Assembly: GCA_002127285.1 (NCBI GenBank)
Contig: NFUW01000002.1
Span: 768,744 to 832,743 of the forward strand
Reading direction: 5' to 3'
DNA: 64,000 bases
Source of the DNA: Chitinophagaceae bacterium IBVUCB1
GTDB taxonomy: Bacteria; Bacteroidota; Bacteroidia; Chitinophagales; Chitinophagaceae
Shown here piece after piece: positions 18,063-27,417 of the stretch. A program made the translations under genes and the position numbers. How positions within the stretch are numbered: position 1 is the stretch's first letter; each line of letters starts with the position of its first letter. Under the pieces are notes generated by a model. It was not told the DNA's origin. It saw nothing but the letters and a program-made list of their open reading frames with translations, and searched no databases.

Positions 18063-19091
18063 ATGAAATTACCCATTTACATATTGCTATTCTTTGCGCC
18101 AATGCCATGCTTGGCACAGAAATATAAAACCTGTAAGGTGTACCAGTACGAAGGAGATGATAGTACAAATGCTAAACTTGTACTAACAAAAAAATATTAC
18201 CTAAATGGCAAAATCTCATCTGCTATTTATGATAACTATAAAGCAATAAAGGATGAAGAAGACGATTATAGTGAAAATGGCGCAACATATTATACCTATA
18301 GAGACAGTTTTTTGATTGAAACTCTTACTGCACACAGAGCTAACACATGGAACATAGATGGACCAGTATTACTAAACACTTATCTTAATGGAGATAGTTT
18401 TCTAACATTGTACGAATACGTATTTGATAATAATAATAGAATAAAAAATAGAAAAATTATTAAAACAGAAAAAGCATTTCGTTGGGTATTATGCGGAATG
18501 ACAGCAGATTTATTAGACGATTCAAGCAATCAAGGTTTAGCTTTTAGAGAAGAATACTATAAAATGTTACGCGAGGCAGACAAGAATAAAAAATGGAACT
18601 CACCAACTACAACTATATATACATACGAATATGACAATTGCGGTATTATCGCAGAAGAGGCAGAATATAGAGAAGGCACATTTGTTGTAAGAAATAAATA
18701 CCTATATCAGTATGAGGATGTCAGAAGTGATTATAATTTACAATTAACCACTGATATGTGTCGTTTGACCTTAAAAGAAACCCTTACTTCTGATAATTAT
18801 ACCACTGGTTATCGCTTTAGCAAATACGATAAATACCTCTATGAAGAAAATAGGTTACGTGTATATGAAATATATGGACACAATATAAAACAGAGTAACT
18901 TTAATGATTCTGATTTGATAATAAAGGTGCCTTGTACACACTATTATTACAATAAAAAGAAACAACCAATAAGCAAAATCACTAATGACTATGTTATTCA
19001 TTACGAATATGACAATAATGCAAGACTAGCTAATCTGCAATTGCTTGAAGACGGTAAAGTTCAACTAACACATATTTACCAGTACGAATAA
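18063..19091 (+). CDS. Secreted protein of unknown function with YEYD-type repeats
   Basis: 342 residues from the ATG giving MKLPIYILLFFAPMPCLAQ, a signal peptide; a frame opening 21 codons earlier overlaps the previous gene. The chain holds repeated aromatic-acidic units (VYQYEGDD, TYEYDNCG, YQYEDV, HYEYDNNARL, YQYE) resembling the strand pattern of YD/RHS or MORN-like repeats, but not a full RHS protein. Very AT-rich, like the gene before it. No catalytic motif seen. Probably periplasmic or outer surface. Confidence 0.65.
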   Translation: MKLPIYILLFFAPMPCLAQKYKTCKVYQYEGDDSTNAKLVLTKKYYLNGKISSAIYDNYKAIKDEEDDYSENGATYYTYRDSFLIETLTAHRANTWNIDGPVLLNTYLNGDSFLTLYEYVFDNNNRIKNRKIIKTEKAFRWVLCGMTADLLDDSSNQGLAFREEYYKMLREADKNKKWNSPTTTIYTYEYDNCGIIAEEAEYREGTFVVRNKYLYQYEDVRSDYNLQLTTDMCRLTLKETLTSDNYTTGYRFSKYDKYLYEENRLRVYEIYGHNIKQSNFNDSDLIIKVPCTHYYYNKKKQPISKITNDYVIHYEYDNNARLANLQLLEDGKVQLTHIYQYE

Positions 19092-19094
19092 ACC

Positions 19095-20504
19095 TTATAA
19101 ATCTCCTAACCCAATAACCTGATGCTGTGCAGGTATTTCTACATCTCTAAAGCCTTTGCGTACCAGCCTATCTCTGAATGCTTGCTGTACTTCATATTCG
19201 CCATGCACTAAAAACAGTTTGCTAACAGCACGCGGGTCTTGACAAGATAGCCATTGGCTCATGTCTTCATAGTCGCCATGGGCACTCATACTGCTGATGC
19301 TTGCTACCTCTGCCTGTACATTGTATTGCTCACCAAAAATGGTTACTTCTTTTTTAGCTGCTTTTAGCTTACCACCAAGTGAGTTTGGCTCACAATAACC
19401 AACCAACAATACTGTGTTCTTTTTGTGGGCTATGTTGTGGGCTATGTGGTGCTTTACCCTACCCGCCTCAGCCATACCCGATGCGGATATGATAACACAA
19501 GGTTCGTTGCTCTCATTCAGCTTTTTAGAATCTTCTACATCTTCTATAAAATGCAGGTTCTTGAAGCCAAATACATCTTCATCTTTTTTCAACAGCTCGC
19601 GTACTGTTTTATTAAAACATTCGGGGTGTTGCTTAATTACTGCCGTAAGGTCAGTAGATAAAGGGCTATCTACATAATAGTTTACAGGTGGTAGACGGCG
19701 TTCAAGTTCCAGTCTGTTTAGCAAATATAATAACTCCTGCGTACGCCCAAGACTGAATGCAGGGATAATCAGTCTTCCTTTTTTATCCAAACATGTGTGT
19801 ATAATTTGTTGCAGTATCTTTTCTGTACCTGGCACTACTAAATCATGTAATTTATCCCCATAGGTAGATTCCATAATTATCACATCAGCTTGCGGGAAAT
19901 CTTCCGGAGAACGCAATATATCGTCATTATACCTGCCAATATCACCACTGAAAGTAAGGCGTATTTCCTTGCCATTCTCTTTGAGTTTCAGGTTGACGGC
20001 GGCACTGCCTAATATGTGGCCACAATCGGTATATAGCAATTCAACGTCATTATCAACTTCATAAGGTTGATTATAATCTACTTCCTGCAGAAGTGGCAAT
20101 ACATTTAGGGCATCATCTTCAGTATAAAGCGGTTCAATCAATTCGCGACCTTGTTGCTTTCGGCGTTTATTTACATGTCTTACGTCTGCCTCTTGTATGC
20201 GGGCAGAATCAAGGAGCATAATACGCATGAGAGATGCAGTTGCTATTGTACAAAATATTTTACCCTTGTAACCATCTTTTACCAATTTTGGCAGCAACCC
20301 TATATGGTCTATATGCCCATGCGATATGATAACATGCGTCAATTCTTTAGGTTCAAAACCCCATTCTGTATTTAGCCTATCAGTATCTCTACCCATTCCC
20401 TGAAAAAGTCCGCAATCAAGCAATATTTTTTTACCCGATTTGAAATGTATGATATGCTTTGACCCTGTAACCGTGCGTGCTGCTCCGTGAAAAGATAGTT
20501 TCAT
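19095..20504 (-). CDS. Metallo-beta-lactamase fold/beta-CASP RNA-processing nuclease
   Basis: 469 residues. The N-terminal metallo-beta-lactamase domain has SHGHIDHIGLLP, TDCGHILGSAA and FSGDIG; the beta-CASP insert follows, with the ESTYGDKLHD segment, PAFSLGRTQELLYLL and ISASGMAEAGRVKHH; the C-terminal RMMBL part has VASISSMSAHGDYEDM and LVHGE. The family includes CPSF-73-like and YkoX/KH-less bacterial nucleases that cleave RNA with two zinc ions. It is not RNase J, which has a different C-terminus. Convergent with the previous gene, 3 bp apart. Confidence 0.88.
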   Translation of the reverse strand: MKLSFHGAARTVTGSKHIIHFKSGKKILLDCGLFQGMGRDTDRLNTEWGFEPKELTHVIISHGHIDHIGLLPKLVKDGYKGKIFCTIATASLMRIMLLDSARIQEADVRHVNKRRKQQGRELIEPLYTEDDALNVLPLLQEVDYNQPYEVDNDVELLYTDCGHILGSAAVNLKLKENGKEIRLTFSGDIGRYNDDILRSPEDFPQADVIIMESTYGDKLHDLVVPGTEKILQQIIHTCLDKKGRLIIPAFSLGRTQELLYLLNRLELERRLPPVNYYVDSPLSTDLTAVIKQHPECFNKTVRELLKKDEDVFGFKNLHFIEDVEDSKKLNESNEPCVIISASGMAEAGRVKHHIAHNIAHKKNTVLLVGYCEPNSLGGKLKAAKKEVTIFGEQYNVQAEVASISSMSAHGDYEDMSQWLSCQDPRAVSKLFLVHGEYEVQQAFRDRLVRKGFRDVEIPAQHQVIGLGDL

Positions 20505-20556
20505 ATACTACGTTTGTACTACCGAAGATAATGAATATGCTAAGTTGGTACTAATA

Positions 20557-20583
20557 AAAATGCCCTCTGTCAGAGGGCATTTT
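20557..20583 (-). terminator. Rho-independent terminator of the parvulin gene
   Basis: Twelve-bp stem AAAATGCCCTCT/AGAGGGCATTTT with a 3-nt loop, followed on the minus strand by TTATTAG. It lies 20 bp after the stop at 20603. Confidence 0.8.
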
Positions 20584-20602
20584 ATGTTAAAATATCATCA
20601 AA

Positions 20603-22567
20603 CTATTTCACCATACTCTTAAATACTGTTTCATCTAGTTTTACGGGATATTTAGCACGTAATTCTTCATGCCATTTCTTTTCAAGATAATCCTGATATT
20701 CTGCTACAATATATCCTTTTGCTTCAATCAAAGATTTGGGCATTGGTGTATTGTACACATCATCTACACGTACTACACTATATGAACCATTTTCATTTTT
20801 CTTAGATTTAGTAAACTTACCTTTTATCAATTCAGATTGAGGAAAATCTTTATATTTTGAAAATTCATACCTACCATGTATTACAGTTACCGCATCAGGA
20901 TTTTCTTCAGTGTTTAATTTTTTCATAAAATCTTCATCTTTAACATCTTTCTTGCTAAACAATTTTTGCGCTTCTTTCAGAGTTGTTTCATTTTTGAAAG
21001 TATAGATAGCACCACTGAATCCGGGTTCCCACATATACTTATTCTTCTTGGTTTCGTAAAATGCTTTAAGCCCTATAGTGTCTTTTGACGCTTTAGACCA
21101 AACGTTTCTGTCCATGAGTTCAAAAAGCATAATACCATCGGCGTAATCATCCATAAATGCTTTGAATTCGGCATTTTCTTCTATTAATCTATATTCTTGG
21201 TAATCATTAATAATATTGTTCAGATACAAATTATAGACATCTTTCAATACAGCACTACGCACTCCCATTATCCTACCCCTTGTCAAGTTATCCATAAACT
21301 TCATTAACTCAAACTGAGTGTATTCTTTTTTGTTAAATGTGAACAGCGTTTTATTCATGTTGCGAAAATCGTTTAACATAAATGTATTTGCAGTTTTGCC
21401 GGTATCGGGCAATACACTTATTTTATTCAGCAGTTCCTGGTAGTTATCATTAAATTCTTTAAACCCGTTTTGTTCTTTTATTTTAGCAATATATAAATCT
21501 TTAGCTGTTTGCGAACGGGCATCATTTTCAACTTTTTTCTTAATCATCGTCCGCAACGATTCATAAGATTGTAATGGAGTTTTACTAATCAGTTTAATGA
21601 TGTGCAATCCATATTCTGTTTCAACAGGTTCCGAGATATCTCCTGGTTTTTTGAGACCAAAGGCTACTTTTTCAAATGATGGAGTCATTTCACCGACACC
21701 AAACGCCTTCAACACACCACCTTCGTTTATAGAAAATTTATCTTCTGAGTATTTTTTCACAACATCTTCAAAATTAGCACCAGCTTTAAGTTCAGCCAGG
21801 GCCGTTTCGATTTTCTTCTTTGCCTCCTGCACAGCCTCATCACCTTTAGATTTCTGAATATTAACCAATACTTGTGCTACTTGCACTTGACCTACTGCAG
21901 GGCGTCTGTCCAATACTTTTACGATATGATAACCAAATTGAGTACGGAAGGGTTTGGATACTTTCCCTACTGGCGTAGTATATGCTGCATTCTCAAATTG
22001 ATATACAGTTTGCAATGAAGTAAAATAACCGATATCGCCTCCACGTTTTTTAGAGTCTGGGTCGTCGGAATACTTTTCTGCCATTGCAGCAAAATCTGCC
22101 TTTCCTTTTATTATGGCATTGTATATACTGTCTATCTTATTATATGGCTGAACAGTATCTTTTGACTGAACAAATTGAGAAGAATAAACAAGTATATGTG
22201 CAACCCTCACATCTTCTTTCATTCTGTCATATACTTCTTTTATTAGCTTTTCAGTCATTTGCTCATCAGTAAGATAGTTTTTAGCTAATTGCTTACGATA
22301 ATTTGTAAGTTCGTAGTTGATAGAAGACATGGTATCTACTCTTTGTATCCTAGCTTCTTTTACTTTCATTTTGAAAAGTGAATACAAATCCAAATACTCT
22401 CTCAGTGCTTTTTCAGACATGTCAGGCTTGCCATTAATGCTGTTTTTTTGATAAACTTTCAAAAATTCATCTTTTGACACATTATTATTGCCATAATTAA
22501 AAAGCGTCTGTGCATAGGTGTTTCCAAGCACTATAAAAGCAATACAAAATAAGATCAGCTTTCGCAT
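20603..22567 (-). CDS. Periplasmic peptidyl-prolyl isomerase with two parvulin domains
   Basis: 654 residues with a signal peptide (MRKLILFCIAFIVLGNTYAQ). It is built like SurA/PpiD chaperones: an N-terminal helical part, a first parvulin domain at about 118-222 (AHILVYSS, KRGGDIGYFTS, FGYHIVKVLDR), a second at about 228-335 (VAQVLVNIQKS, NEGGVLKAFGVGEM, YGLHIIKLISK), and a long charged C-terminal region. It should assist folding of outer-membrane or secreted proteins, of which this genome encodes many. A single-gene unit with its own terminator; the gene 32 bp upstream is on the same strand. Confidence 0.9.
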   Translation of the reverse strand: MRKLILFCIAFIVLGNTYAQTLFNYGNNNVSKDEFLKVYQKNSINGKPDMSEKALREYLDLYSLFKMKVKEARIQRVDTMSSINYELTNYRKQLAKNYLTDEQMTEKLIKEVYDRMKEDVRVAHILVYSSQFVQSKDTVQPYNKIDSIYNAIIKGKADFAAMAEKYSDDPDSKKRGGDIGYFTSLQTVYQFENAAYTTPVGKVSKPFRTQFGYHIVKVLDRRPAVGQVQVAQVLVNIQKSKGDEAVQEAKKKIETALAELKAGANFEDVVKKYSEDKFSINEGGVLKAFGVGEMTPSFEKVAFGLKKPGDISEPVETEYGLHIIKLISKTPLQSYESLRTMIKKKVENDARSQTAKDLYIAKIKEQNGFKEFNDNYQELLNKISVLPDTGKTANTFMLNDFRNMNKTLFTFNKKEYTQFELMKFMDNLTRGRIMGVRSAVLKDVYNLYLNNIINDYQEYRLIEENAEFKAFMDDYADGIMLFELMDRNVWSKASKDTIGLKAFYETKKNKYMWEPGFSGAIYTFKNETTLKEAQKLFSKKDVKDEDFMKKLNTEENPDAVTVIHGRYEFSKYKDFPQSELIKGKFTKSKKNENGSYSVVRVDDVYNTPMPKSLIEAKGYIVAEYQDYLEKKWHEELRAKYPVKLDETVFKSMVK

Positions 22568-22599
22568 AAGGTGTATGTTTCAGTTTGTATTATGGTTGT

Positions 22600-24033
22600 T
22601 TATTTTTTCTTTTCCAAAGCTTCCAAAAGCCCTGCAATATTACTATAATCAATTCTTTTTGCTCTGATTATCTTTTTTTCATCAAGTACATATATAATTG
22701 GCGTCATATATACATTGTAATCATGCCTGAAATTGGACAATCTTTTGGGGTCCCAAACATGTACCCATTCTTCAAGTTTATGTTCTTTTATATAGTCTTT
22801 CCATAATTTCTCTTCGTCGTATGTAGAAACAGCATACATACTTACTCCTTTCTTCTTTAAAACTGCTCTGTATAATGAATCAATTTTAGGCATTTCTTCT
22901 TTACAATGCCCACAATCAGGAGACCAGAAAACCAATACTGTATATTTAGCTTTTTGGGTGTGTAAGGTTTGTTCTTTTCCGTTAGCATCAGTAAGCTTTA
23001 TATCTGGAGCAATATTTCCTATCACATTAGGAGCAATTTTTCTTGCAGATGATATATACTTCTCTAATTCTTCTGGTGTAAGCCATATTGCATAGCCTTT
23101 CATGTAGTAATTTTCAACCAGATATACGAAAACTGCATCCATCCCCATTATTTTGCTGTTTTCAGCATTATACGTGAGCCACCATAAAGAATATTTAAAC
23201 AATTCAGGTGATTTTGCAGTTTTTTGCAACAAGAATTTGCACTCTTTAATAACACTATCTTCGTGCGGGTATGTTAGTTTATTGATGTATTCATCCAACC
23301 TGATATCATATATTGGAGTATGTATTAGCCTATCGTCAGAAAAATCAAAACCATCCCAATAATGGGTTTTATAATATCTATACGCAAAAGAAGAATCGTT
23401 TGTCTTACCGTCTGATAAATAATGTGGCCCAGTAGGTACGGTAGGCATGCTCAAAGCATTAAATATCTTAGCTAACAATGCATTCGGACTTTTCGATACG
23501 TAGTCTTTTCTATAATTGTTCAACCCTTCTGCAGATGCTACAAGTTTTTTGGTAATGATTGCAGAATCATTTGCAGTTTTTGCGTTGTTATACTCAAATT
23601 CAATGTCTTGTTGCTTTTTACTAAATGATAGCAAATATCTACCATATTCTACAAACGCATTATTATCTTCTGAATTTTTAAACTGAAGTCCCGATGGTAG
23701 ATCTTTTACAGTTACAGTAATAGACATATCCTTTCCATTATCCAGCAGAAAATCAAAATAAGTTTTCTTATCAGATAATAATATAAGATAAATACCACCA
23801 AGAATTTTAGTATCGCTTTTCAGAATTGCATTACCGTTTTTATCAATCTTTGCAGAGTCTGTTTTATAAATTGTAGGTAATGGTTTACCAAAGTAATGAG
23901 CAAGATAGACTGTACTATCTTTTATATCGGTAAACTTTAGTTGTATAGAATAACCATCTTTGGCTAATACAGAATGACCATGTATTACTGATATTAAAAG
24001 TAAGGCTACAATCCTTGTTAACGTTTTATGCAT
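22600..24033 (-). CDS. Exported DUF4369-DUF5106-thioredoxin protein, copy 1
   Basis: 477 residues from MHKTLTRIVALLLISVIHG, a signal peptide. The frame opens 13 codons earlier, inside the upstream gene. Residues about 25-125 match the DUF4369 pattern (VYLAHYFGKPLPTIYKTDS), the middle is the DUF5106 helical domain, and about 335-477 is a TlpA-like thioredoxin domain with the redox motif FWSPDCGHCKEEMPKID. Such proteins act as periplasmic thiol-disulfide reductases. It lies 7 bp after a paralogue of nearly the same length (476 residues), so the pair arose by tandem duplication. Confidence 0.88.
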   Translation of the reverse strand: MHKTLTRIVALLLISVIHGHSVLAKDGYSIQLKFTDIKDSTVYLAHYFGKPLPTIYKTDSAKIDKNGNAILKSDTKILGGIYLILLSDKKTYFDFLLDNGKDMSITVTVKDLPSGLQFKNSEDNNAFVEYGRYLLSFSKKQQDIEFEYNNAKTANDSAIITKKLVASAEGLNNYRKDYVSKSPNALLAKIFNALSMPTVPTGPHYLSDGKTNDSSFAYRYYKTHYWDGFDFSDDRLIHTPIYDIRLDEYINKLTYPHEDSVIKECKFLLQKTAKSPELFKYSLWWLTYNAENSKIMGMDAVFVYLVENYYMKGYAIWLTPEELEKYISSARKIAPNVIGNIAPDIKLTDANGKEQTLHTQKAKYTVLVFWSPDCGHCKEEMPKIDSLYRAVLKKKGVSMYAVSTYDEEKLWKDYIKEHKLEEWVHVWDPKRLSNFRHDYNVYMTPIIYVLDEKKIIRAKRIDYSNIAGLLEALEKKK

Positions 24034-24040
24034 AGGTATA

Positions 24041-25471
24041 TTATAGTTTACCTTCTTTTTTCTTTTTTTCAAGTATATCTAAAAGTGTAATTACGTTTTC
24101 GTGATCTAGTTTCTTACCCCTGATTATTTTTTTCTCATCCAGCAAATAAACAGATGGTGTCCCATACACATCATAATCAGCTTTATAATTTGATGTATGA
24201 TTGGGATTGTGAACGTGTATCCAGTCTTTCAATTTGTGTTTTTCCAAAAAGTCTTTCCACAACTTATCTTCATCACCTACCTTGACTGCAAATATTTTCA
24301 CACCCTTATCTTTCAGTGATGCTTTATATACAGAATCAATCTTAGGTATCTCTGTTTGGCAATGCCCGCAGTCTGGCGACCAAAATATTAAAAGTGTGTA
24401 TTTAGAATTTACGGATGATAACTTAATATCTTTGCCATCAAGGCCTACTAAACTAAGTTCTGGCGCAATGTTACCAATAACGTTAGGAGCTACTTTTTGT
24501 GCCCTATCTACATACTTTTTCAACGTCTCATTATCCATCCAGTAAGCATCACCTTTCATGTGATAATTCTCTACCATATAAACAAATACTTCATCCATGC
24601 CCATCACCTTGCTGTTTTGTGCCCATTGCGTTACCCAATGCAAAGTATATTTAAATAACTCCTTTCTGCCTCTGGTTTTAGCAAGTAATATATCTGCTTC
24701 TTTTTCAACAGAGTCTGGCAAGGGTAATACCAACTTATTAAAGTATTCATCAAGCCTTGTGTCGTATAACGGCGTGTGTATCAACCTATCATCGGTAAAA
24801 TCAAACCCATCCCAATAATGAGACTTATAGTAATTGTAGCCAAAAGCACTATCTACAGTTCCGTCTGGCATATAATGGGTACCTGCTGGAACTTCAGGTA
24901 CTTTGAGTGCGTTGAATATTTTTGTGAGTAAAGTATTCGGGTATTGTTTCGTATAATCAGTTCTATAATTGGTCAATTCTTTACCCAGTTTTTTACCTTT
25001 TTCGTATACAGCTACGGTATCTGTTTTTGTTTTAGCCTTAGCCAGTTCACTTTCAAGTGCTTGATTCTTTTTACCGAAATCGCCAAGAAAGTTCATGTAT
25101 TTTGTAAACCTCTCATTTTCAGCTGATCCTGCAAATTGCAAAGTACCCGTAATATCTCTGCTTGATACATTAATGGAAAAATTATCTCCATTATTCAATA
25201 ATATTTCGAAATATCTGGTTTTATCTTCAAACAATATCATGTATATACCACCTAGAGTAGTATCCTTTGATGAAAGCACTGCGATTCCGTTTTTATCTAC
25301 TTTGGCAGAGTCTGCTTTATATATTGTTGGTAATGGTTTGCCGAAATAATGGGCTAGGTAAATCATAGAGTCTTTGTAGTCAGAAAATTTGATGCGGATT
25401 TTATAACCATCCGCAGCTTTTGTACCAATAGCCAACAATAAAAATAATAAAGAAAATACTGTATGTTTCAT
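24041..25471 (-). CDS. Exported DUF4369-DUF5106-thioredoxin protein, copy 2
   Basis: 476 residues with a signal peptide (MKHTVFSLLFLLLAIGTKA). Same architecture as its downstream paralogue, with shared blocks such as VYLAHYFGKPLPTIYK versus IYLAHYFGKPLPTIYK, HYWDGFDFTDDRLIHTP and APNVIGNIAP, and the redox motif FWSPDCGHCQTEIPKID. The residues after CGHC differ between copies (KEEM versus QTEI), which could alter partner choice. This copy is upstream and probably sets expression of both. Target proteins unknown; cytochrome c or envelope thiol proteins are candidates. Confidence 0.88.
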   Translation of the reverse strand: MKHTVFSLLFLLLAIGTKAADGYKIRIKFSDYKDSMIYLAHYFGKPLPTIYKADSAKVDKNGIAVLSSKDTTLGGIYMILFEDKTRYFEILLNNGDNFSINVSSRDITGTLQFAGSAENERFTKYMNFLGDFGKKNQALESELAKAKTKTDTVAVYEKGKKLGKELTNYRTDYTKQYPNTLLTKIFNALKVPEVPAGTHYMPDGTVDSAFGYNYYKSHYWDGFDFTDDRLIHTPLYDTRLDEYFNKLVLPLPDSVEKEADILLAKTRGRKELFKYTLHWVTQWAQNSKVMGMDEVFVYMVENYHMKGDAYWMDNETLKKYVDRAQKVAPNVIGNIAPELSLVGLDGKDIKLSSVNSKYTLLIFWSPDCGHCQTEIPKIDSVYKASLKDKGVKIFAVKVGDEDKLWKDFLEKHKLKDWIHVHNPNHTSNYKADYDVYGTPSVYLLDEKKIIRGKKLDHENVITLLDILEKKKKEGKL

Positions 25472-25630
25472 AACCTGTAATTGGTGAAAATAACTGTTTT
25501 TGCAGAATTAGAACTATAGCACTGCTAAACAGAATTGTCAAATTTATATGATACAGACAGCGTATCCTACATGAATGGATGTAAATTTGCTGCTTATTAA
25601 CTTATTTCTAACAATCTCTTACACAATATC

Positions 25631-27043
25631 TTGGCTCGAAAAAAGAAACCTGAAATAAAAGGACTTGAAATAACAGCTTACGCAGCAGAAGGTAAAAGCA
25701 TAGCCGTACTAGAGGATGGAAAAGTCTTATTTGTAGACAATGCCATACCAGGTGATGTAGTCAATGTGCGTATTGTAAAAAATAAAAAAAGTTGGGCTGA
25801 GGGCAAGGTAACCAGTATTATACAACCATCCCATAAACGTATTGAGCCTTTTTGTGAGCATTTTGGGATATGTGGTGGCTGCAAATGGCAAATGGTACCC
25901 TACGAGCAACAAATTGCATATAAACAGCAACAGGTTCAAGACCAGCTAACCCGTATTGGCCATATCGAGTTACCCGAATTGCAGCTAATATCAGGCAGCC
26001 CCAAACAACAGTACTATAGAAACAAGCTTGAATTTACGTTTAGCAAGCATAGATATCGAACCTATGAAGAAATAGCCGATGCAGGAGATACAATATTGCC
26101 CATACAACCTGCTCTGGGCTTTCATGCACCCGGCTTATTCGATAAAGTAGTAGAAATAAATAAATGTTACTTGCAAAACGAGCCTACCAATAAACTACTT
26201 GCAGTATTAAGGAAATATACAGAAAAGCACAATTTTCAATATTATGATTACAAGGCTCATACCGGTTGGCTTCGCAATGCTGTAATCAGGGTAACAAGAA
26301 CAGGAGAAGTACTCATAAACATTGTAATGCAGCATGAAAATAAACAACAAAGAGTAGCATTATTAGAACATTTATTGAGTGAAATACCTGAAATAACTAC
26401 CCTACACTACACGATCAACCCTAAAGTAAATGACAGTATACATGATTTAGAAGTACATACGTACTTTGGTAAAGGATATATAGAAGAAACATTAGAAGGT
26501 TTCAGATTTAAAATATCTCCAAAATCATTCTTTCAAACCAATACTTACCAAGCTGAAAATCTGTATAGAATAACGAGGAATTTTGCCGGATTGAGCGGAA
26601 AAGAAGTGCTATATGACTTGTATTGCGGAACCGGCAGTATCGGTATTTTTTGTTCAAATAATGCTTCAAAAATTATTGGTATTGAAGTAGTTGCAGATGC
26701 GGTTAAAGATGCCAAATTAAATGCAGCGAATAACAATCTGACCAATTGTTTATTTTACGCAGGCGATGTAGCAAATATTTGTACCGACGACTTTTTTGCA
26801 GAACATGGAAGGCCTGATGTTATTATTACAGACCCCCCACGTGCAGGTATGCACGAAAAGTTGATACAACAATTACTCAAGATGAAAGCACCAAAAATAG
26901 TATATGTGAGTTGCAACCCTGCTACTCAAGCTAGAGACCTGCAATTGCTTGATGAAGCATACAAAGTAACAAGATTGCAACCCGTAGATATGTTTCCGCA
27001 TACCCACCACATAGAAAACGTGGCTTTATTAGAACTCCGATAA
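25631..27043 (+). CDS. rlmD: 23S rRNA (uracil-C5)-methyltransferase, RlmD/TrmA family
   Basis: 470 residues. The start is a TTG giving MARKKKPEIKGLEIT; the first in-frame ATG lies about 75 codons in, beyond the TRAM domain, so TTG is required. An N-terminal TRAM domain (about 1-60) is followed by the iron-sulfur cysteines (CEHFGICGGCKW plus a later Cys in INKCYL). The SAM site is LYDLYCGTGSIGIF, and ITDPPRAGMH plus VYVSCNPATQARDL carry the catalytic Cys. It methylates a uridine in rRNA (or tRNA, for TrmA). RlmD versus RlmCD is a guess by similarity. Confidence 0.9.
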   Translation: MARKKKPEIKGLEITAYAAEGKSIAVLEDGKVLFVDNAIPGDVVNVRIVKNKKSWAEGKVTSIIQPSHKRIEPFCEHFGICGGCKWQMVPYEQQIAYKQQQVQDQLTRIGHIELPELQLISGSPKQQYYRNKLEFTFSKHRYRTYEEIADAGDTILPIQPALGFHAPGLFDKVVEINKCYLQNEPTNKLLAVLRKYTEKHNFQYYDYKAHTGWLRNAVIRVTRTGEVLINIVMQHENKQQRVALLEHLLSEIPEITTLHYTINPKVNDSIHDLEVHTYFGKGYIEETLEGFRFKISPKSFFQTNTYQAENLYRITRNFAGLSGKEVLYDLYCGTGSIGIFCSNNASKIIGIEVVADAVKDAKLNAANNNLTNCLFYAGDVANICTDDFFAEHGRPDVIITDPPRAGMHEKLIQQLLKMKAPKIVYVSCNPATQARDLQLLDEAYKVTRLQPVDMFPHTHHIENVALLELR

Positions 27044-27047
27044 CTGC

Positions 27048-27299
27048 TTACTCAAACATACAATCGTTGGTAGTTACTGTTGTGTCATTTCCGGAAACGG
27101 TTGCAGACGACCAATCTGAACACCAACCTTTTGCTTTATTTCTAGTAGTTCTATAGTCTTCTTTTGTTATTGATAATGAGGTAACACTGTCATTTACCTT
27201 TGTAGTTGTAGTGCATGAACACTTGAAGTCTCTTTTACAAGAAATAAGAGAACATGTTACAACCAAAAAAGCAGACGCAAATACAAATGATTTAGCCAT
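27048..27299 (-). CDS. Small putative lipoprotein
   Basis: 83 residues: MAKSFVFASAFLVVTCSLIS, then a lipobox Cys (SLISC), then KRDFKCSC. The mature part is about 60 residues, rich in Ser/Thr, with further cysteines that could pair (CSC, GWCSDW, DCMFE). No family recognised. It is convergent with rlmD, 4 bp apart, and divergent from a Ycf48-like lipoprotein. Low complexity is modest and the start is unambiguous, so a real gene is likely. Confidence 0.7.
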   Translation of the reverse strand: MAKSFVFASAFLVVTCSLISCKRDFKCSCTTTTKVNDSVTSLSITKEDYRTTRNKAKGWCSDWSSATVSGNDTTVTTNDCMFE

Positions 27300-27306
27300 A
27301 GAAGTA

Positions 27307-27314
27307 TATATTTG
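27307..27314 (+). promoter_or_regulatory. Possible -7 box for the Ycf48-like lipoprotein
   Basis: TATATTTG matches TAnnTTTG about 100 nt before the ATG at 27418. The long distance makes this weaker than the other boxes. Confidence 0.3.
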
Positions 27315-27417
27315 AAATTAAAAGTATAAAATAAATCATATGGATGCAACCCTGCTATCCATTTTGCAAAAATGCAGAGCAAAAAAGTTTTCACTGGTAA
27401 AATTGTACATTGTAGTT

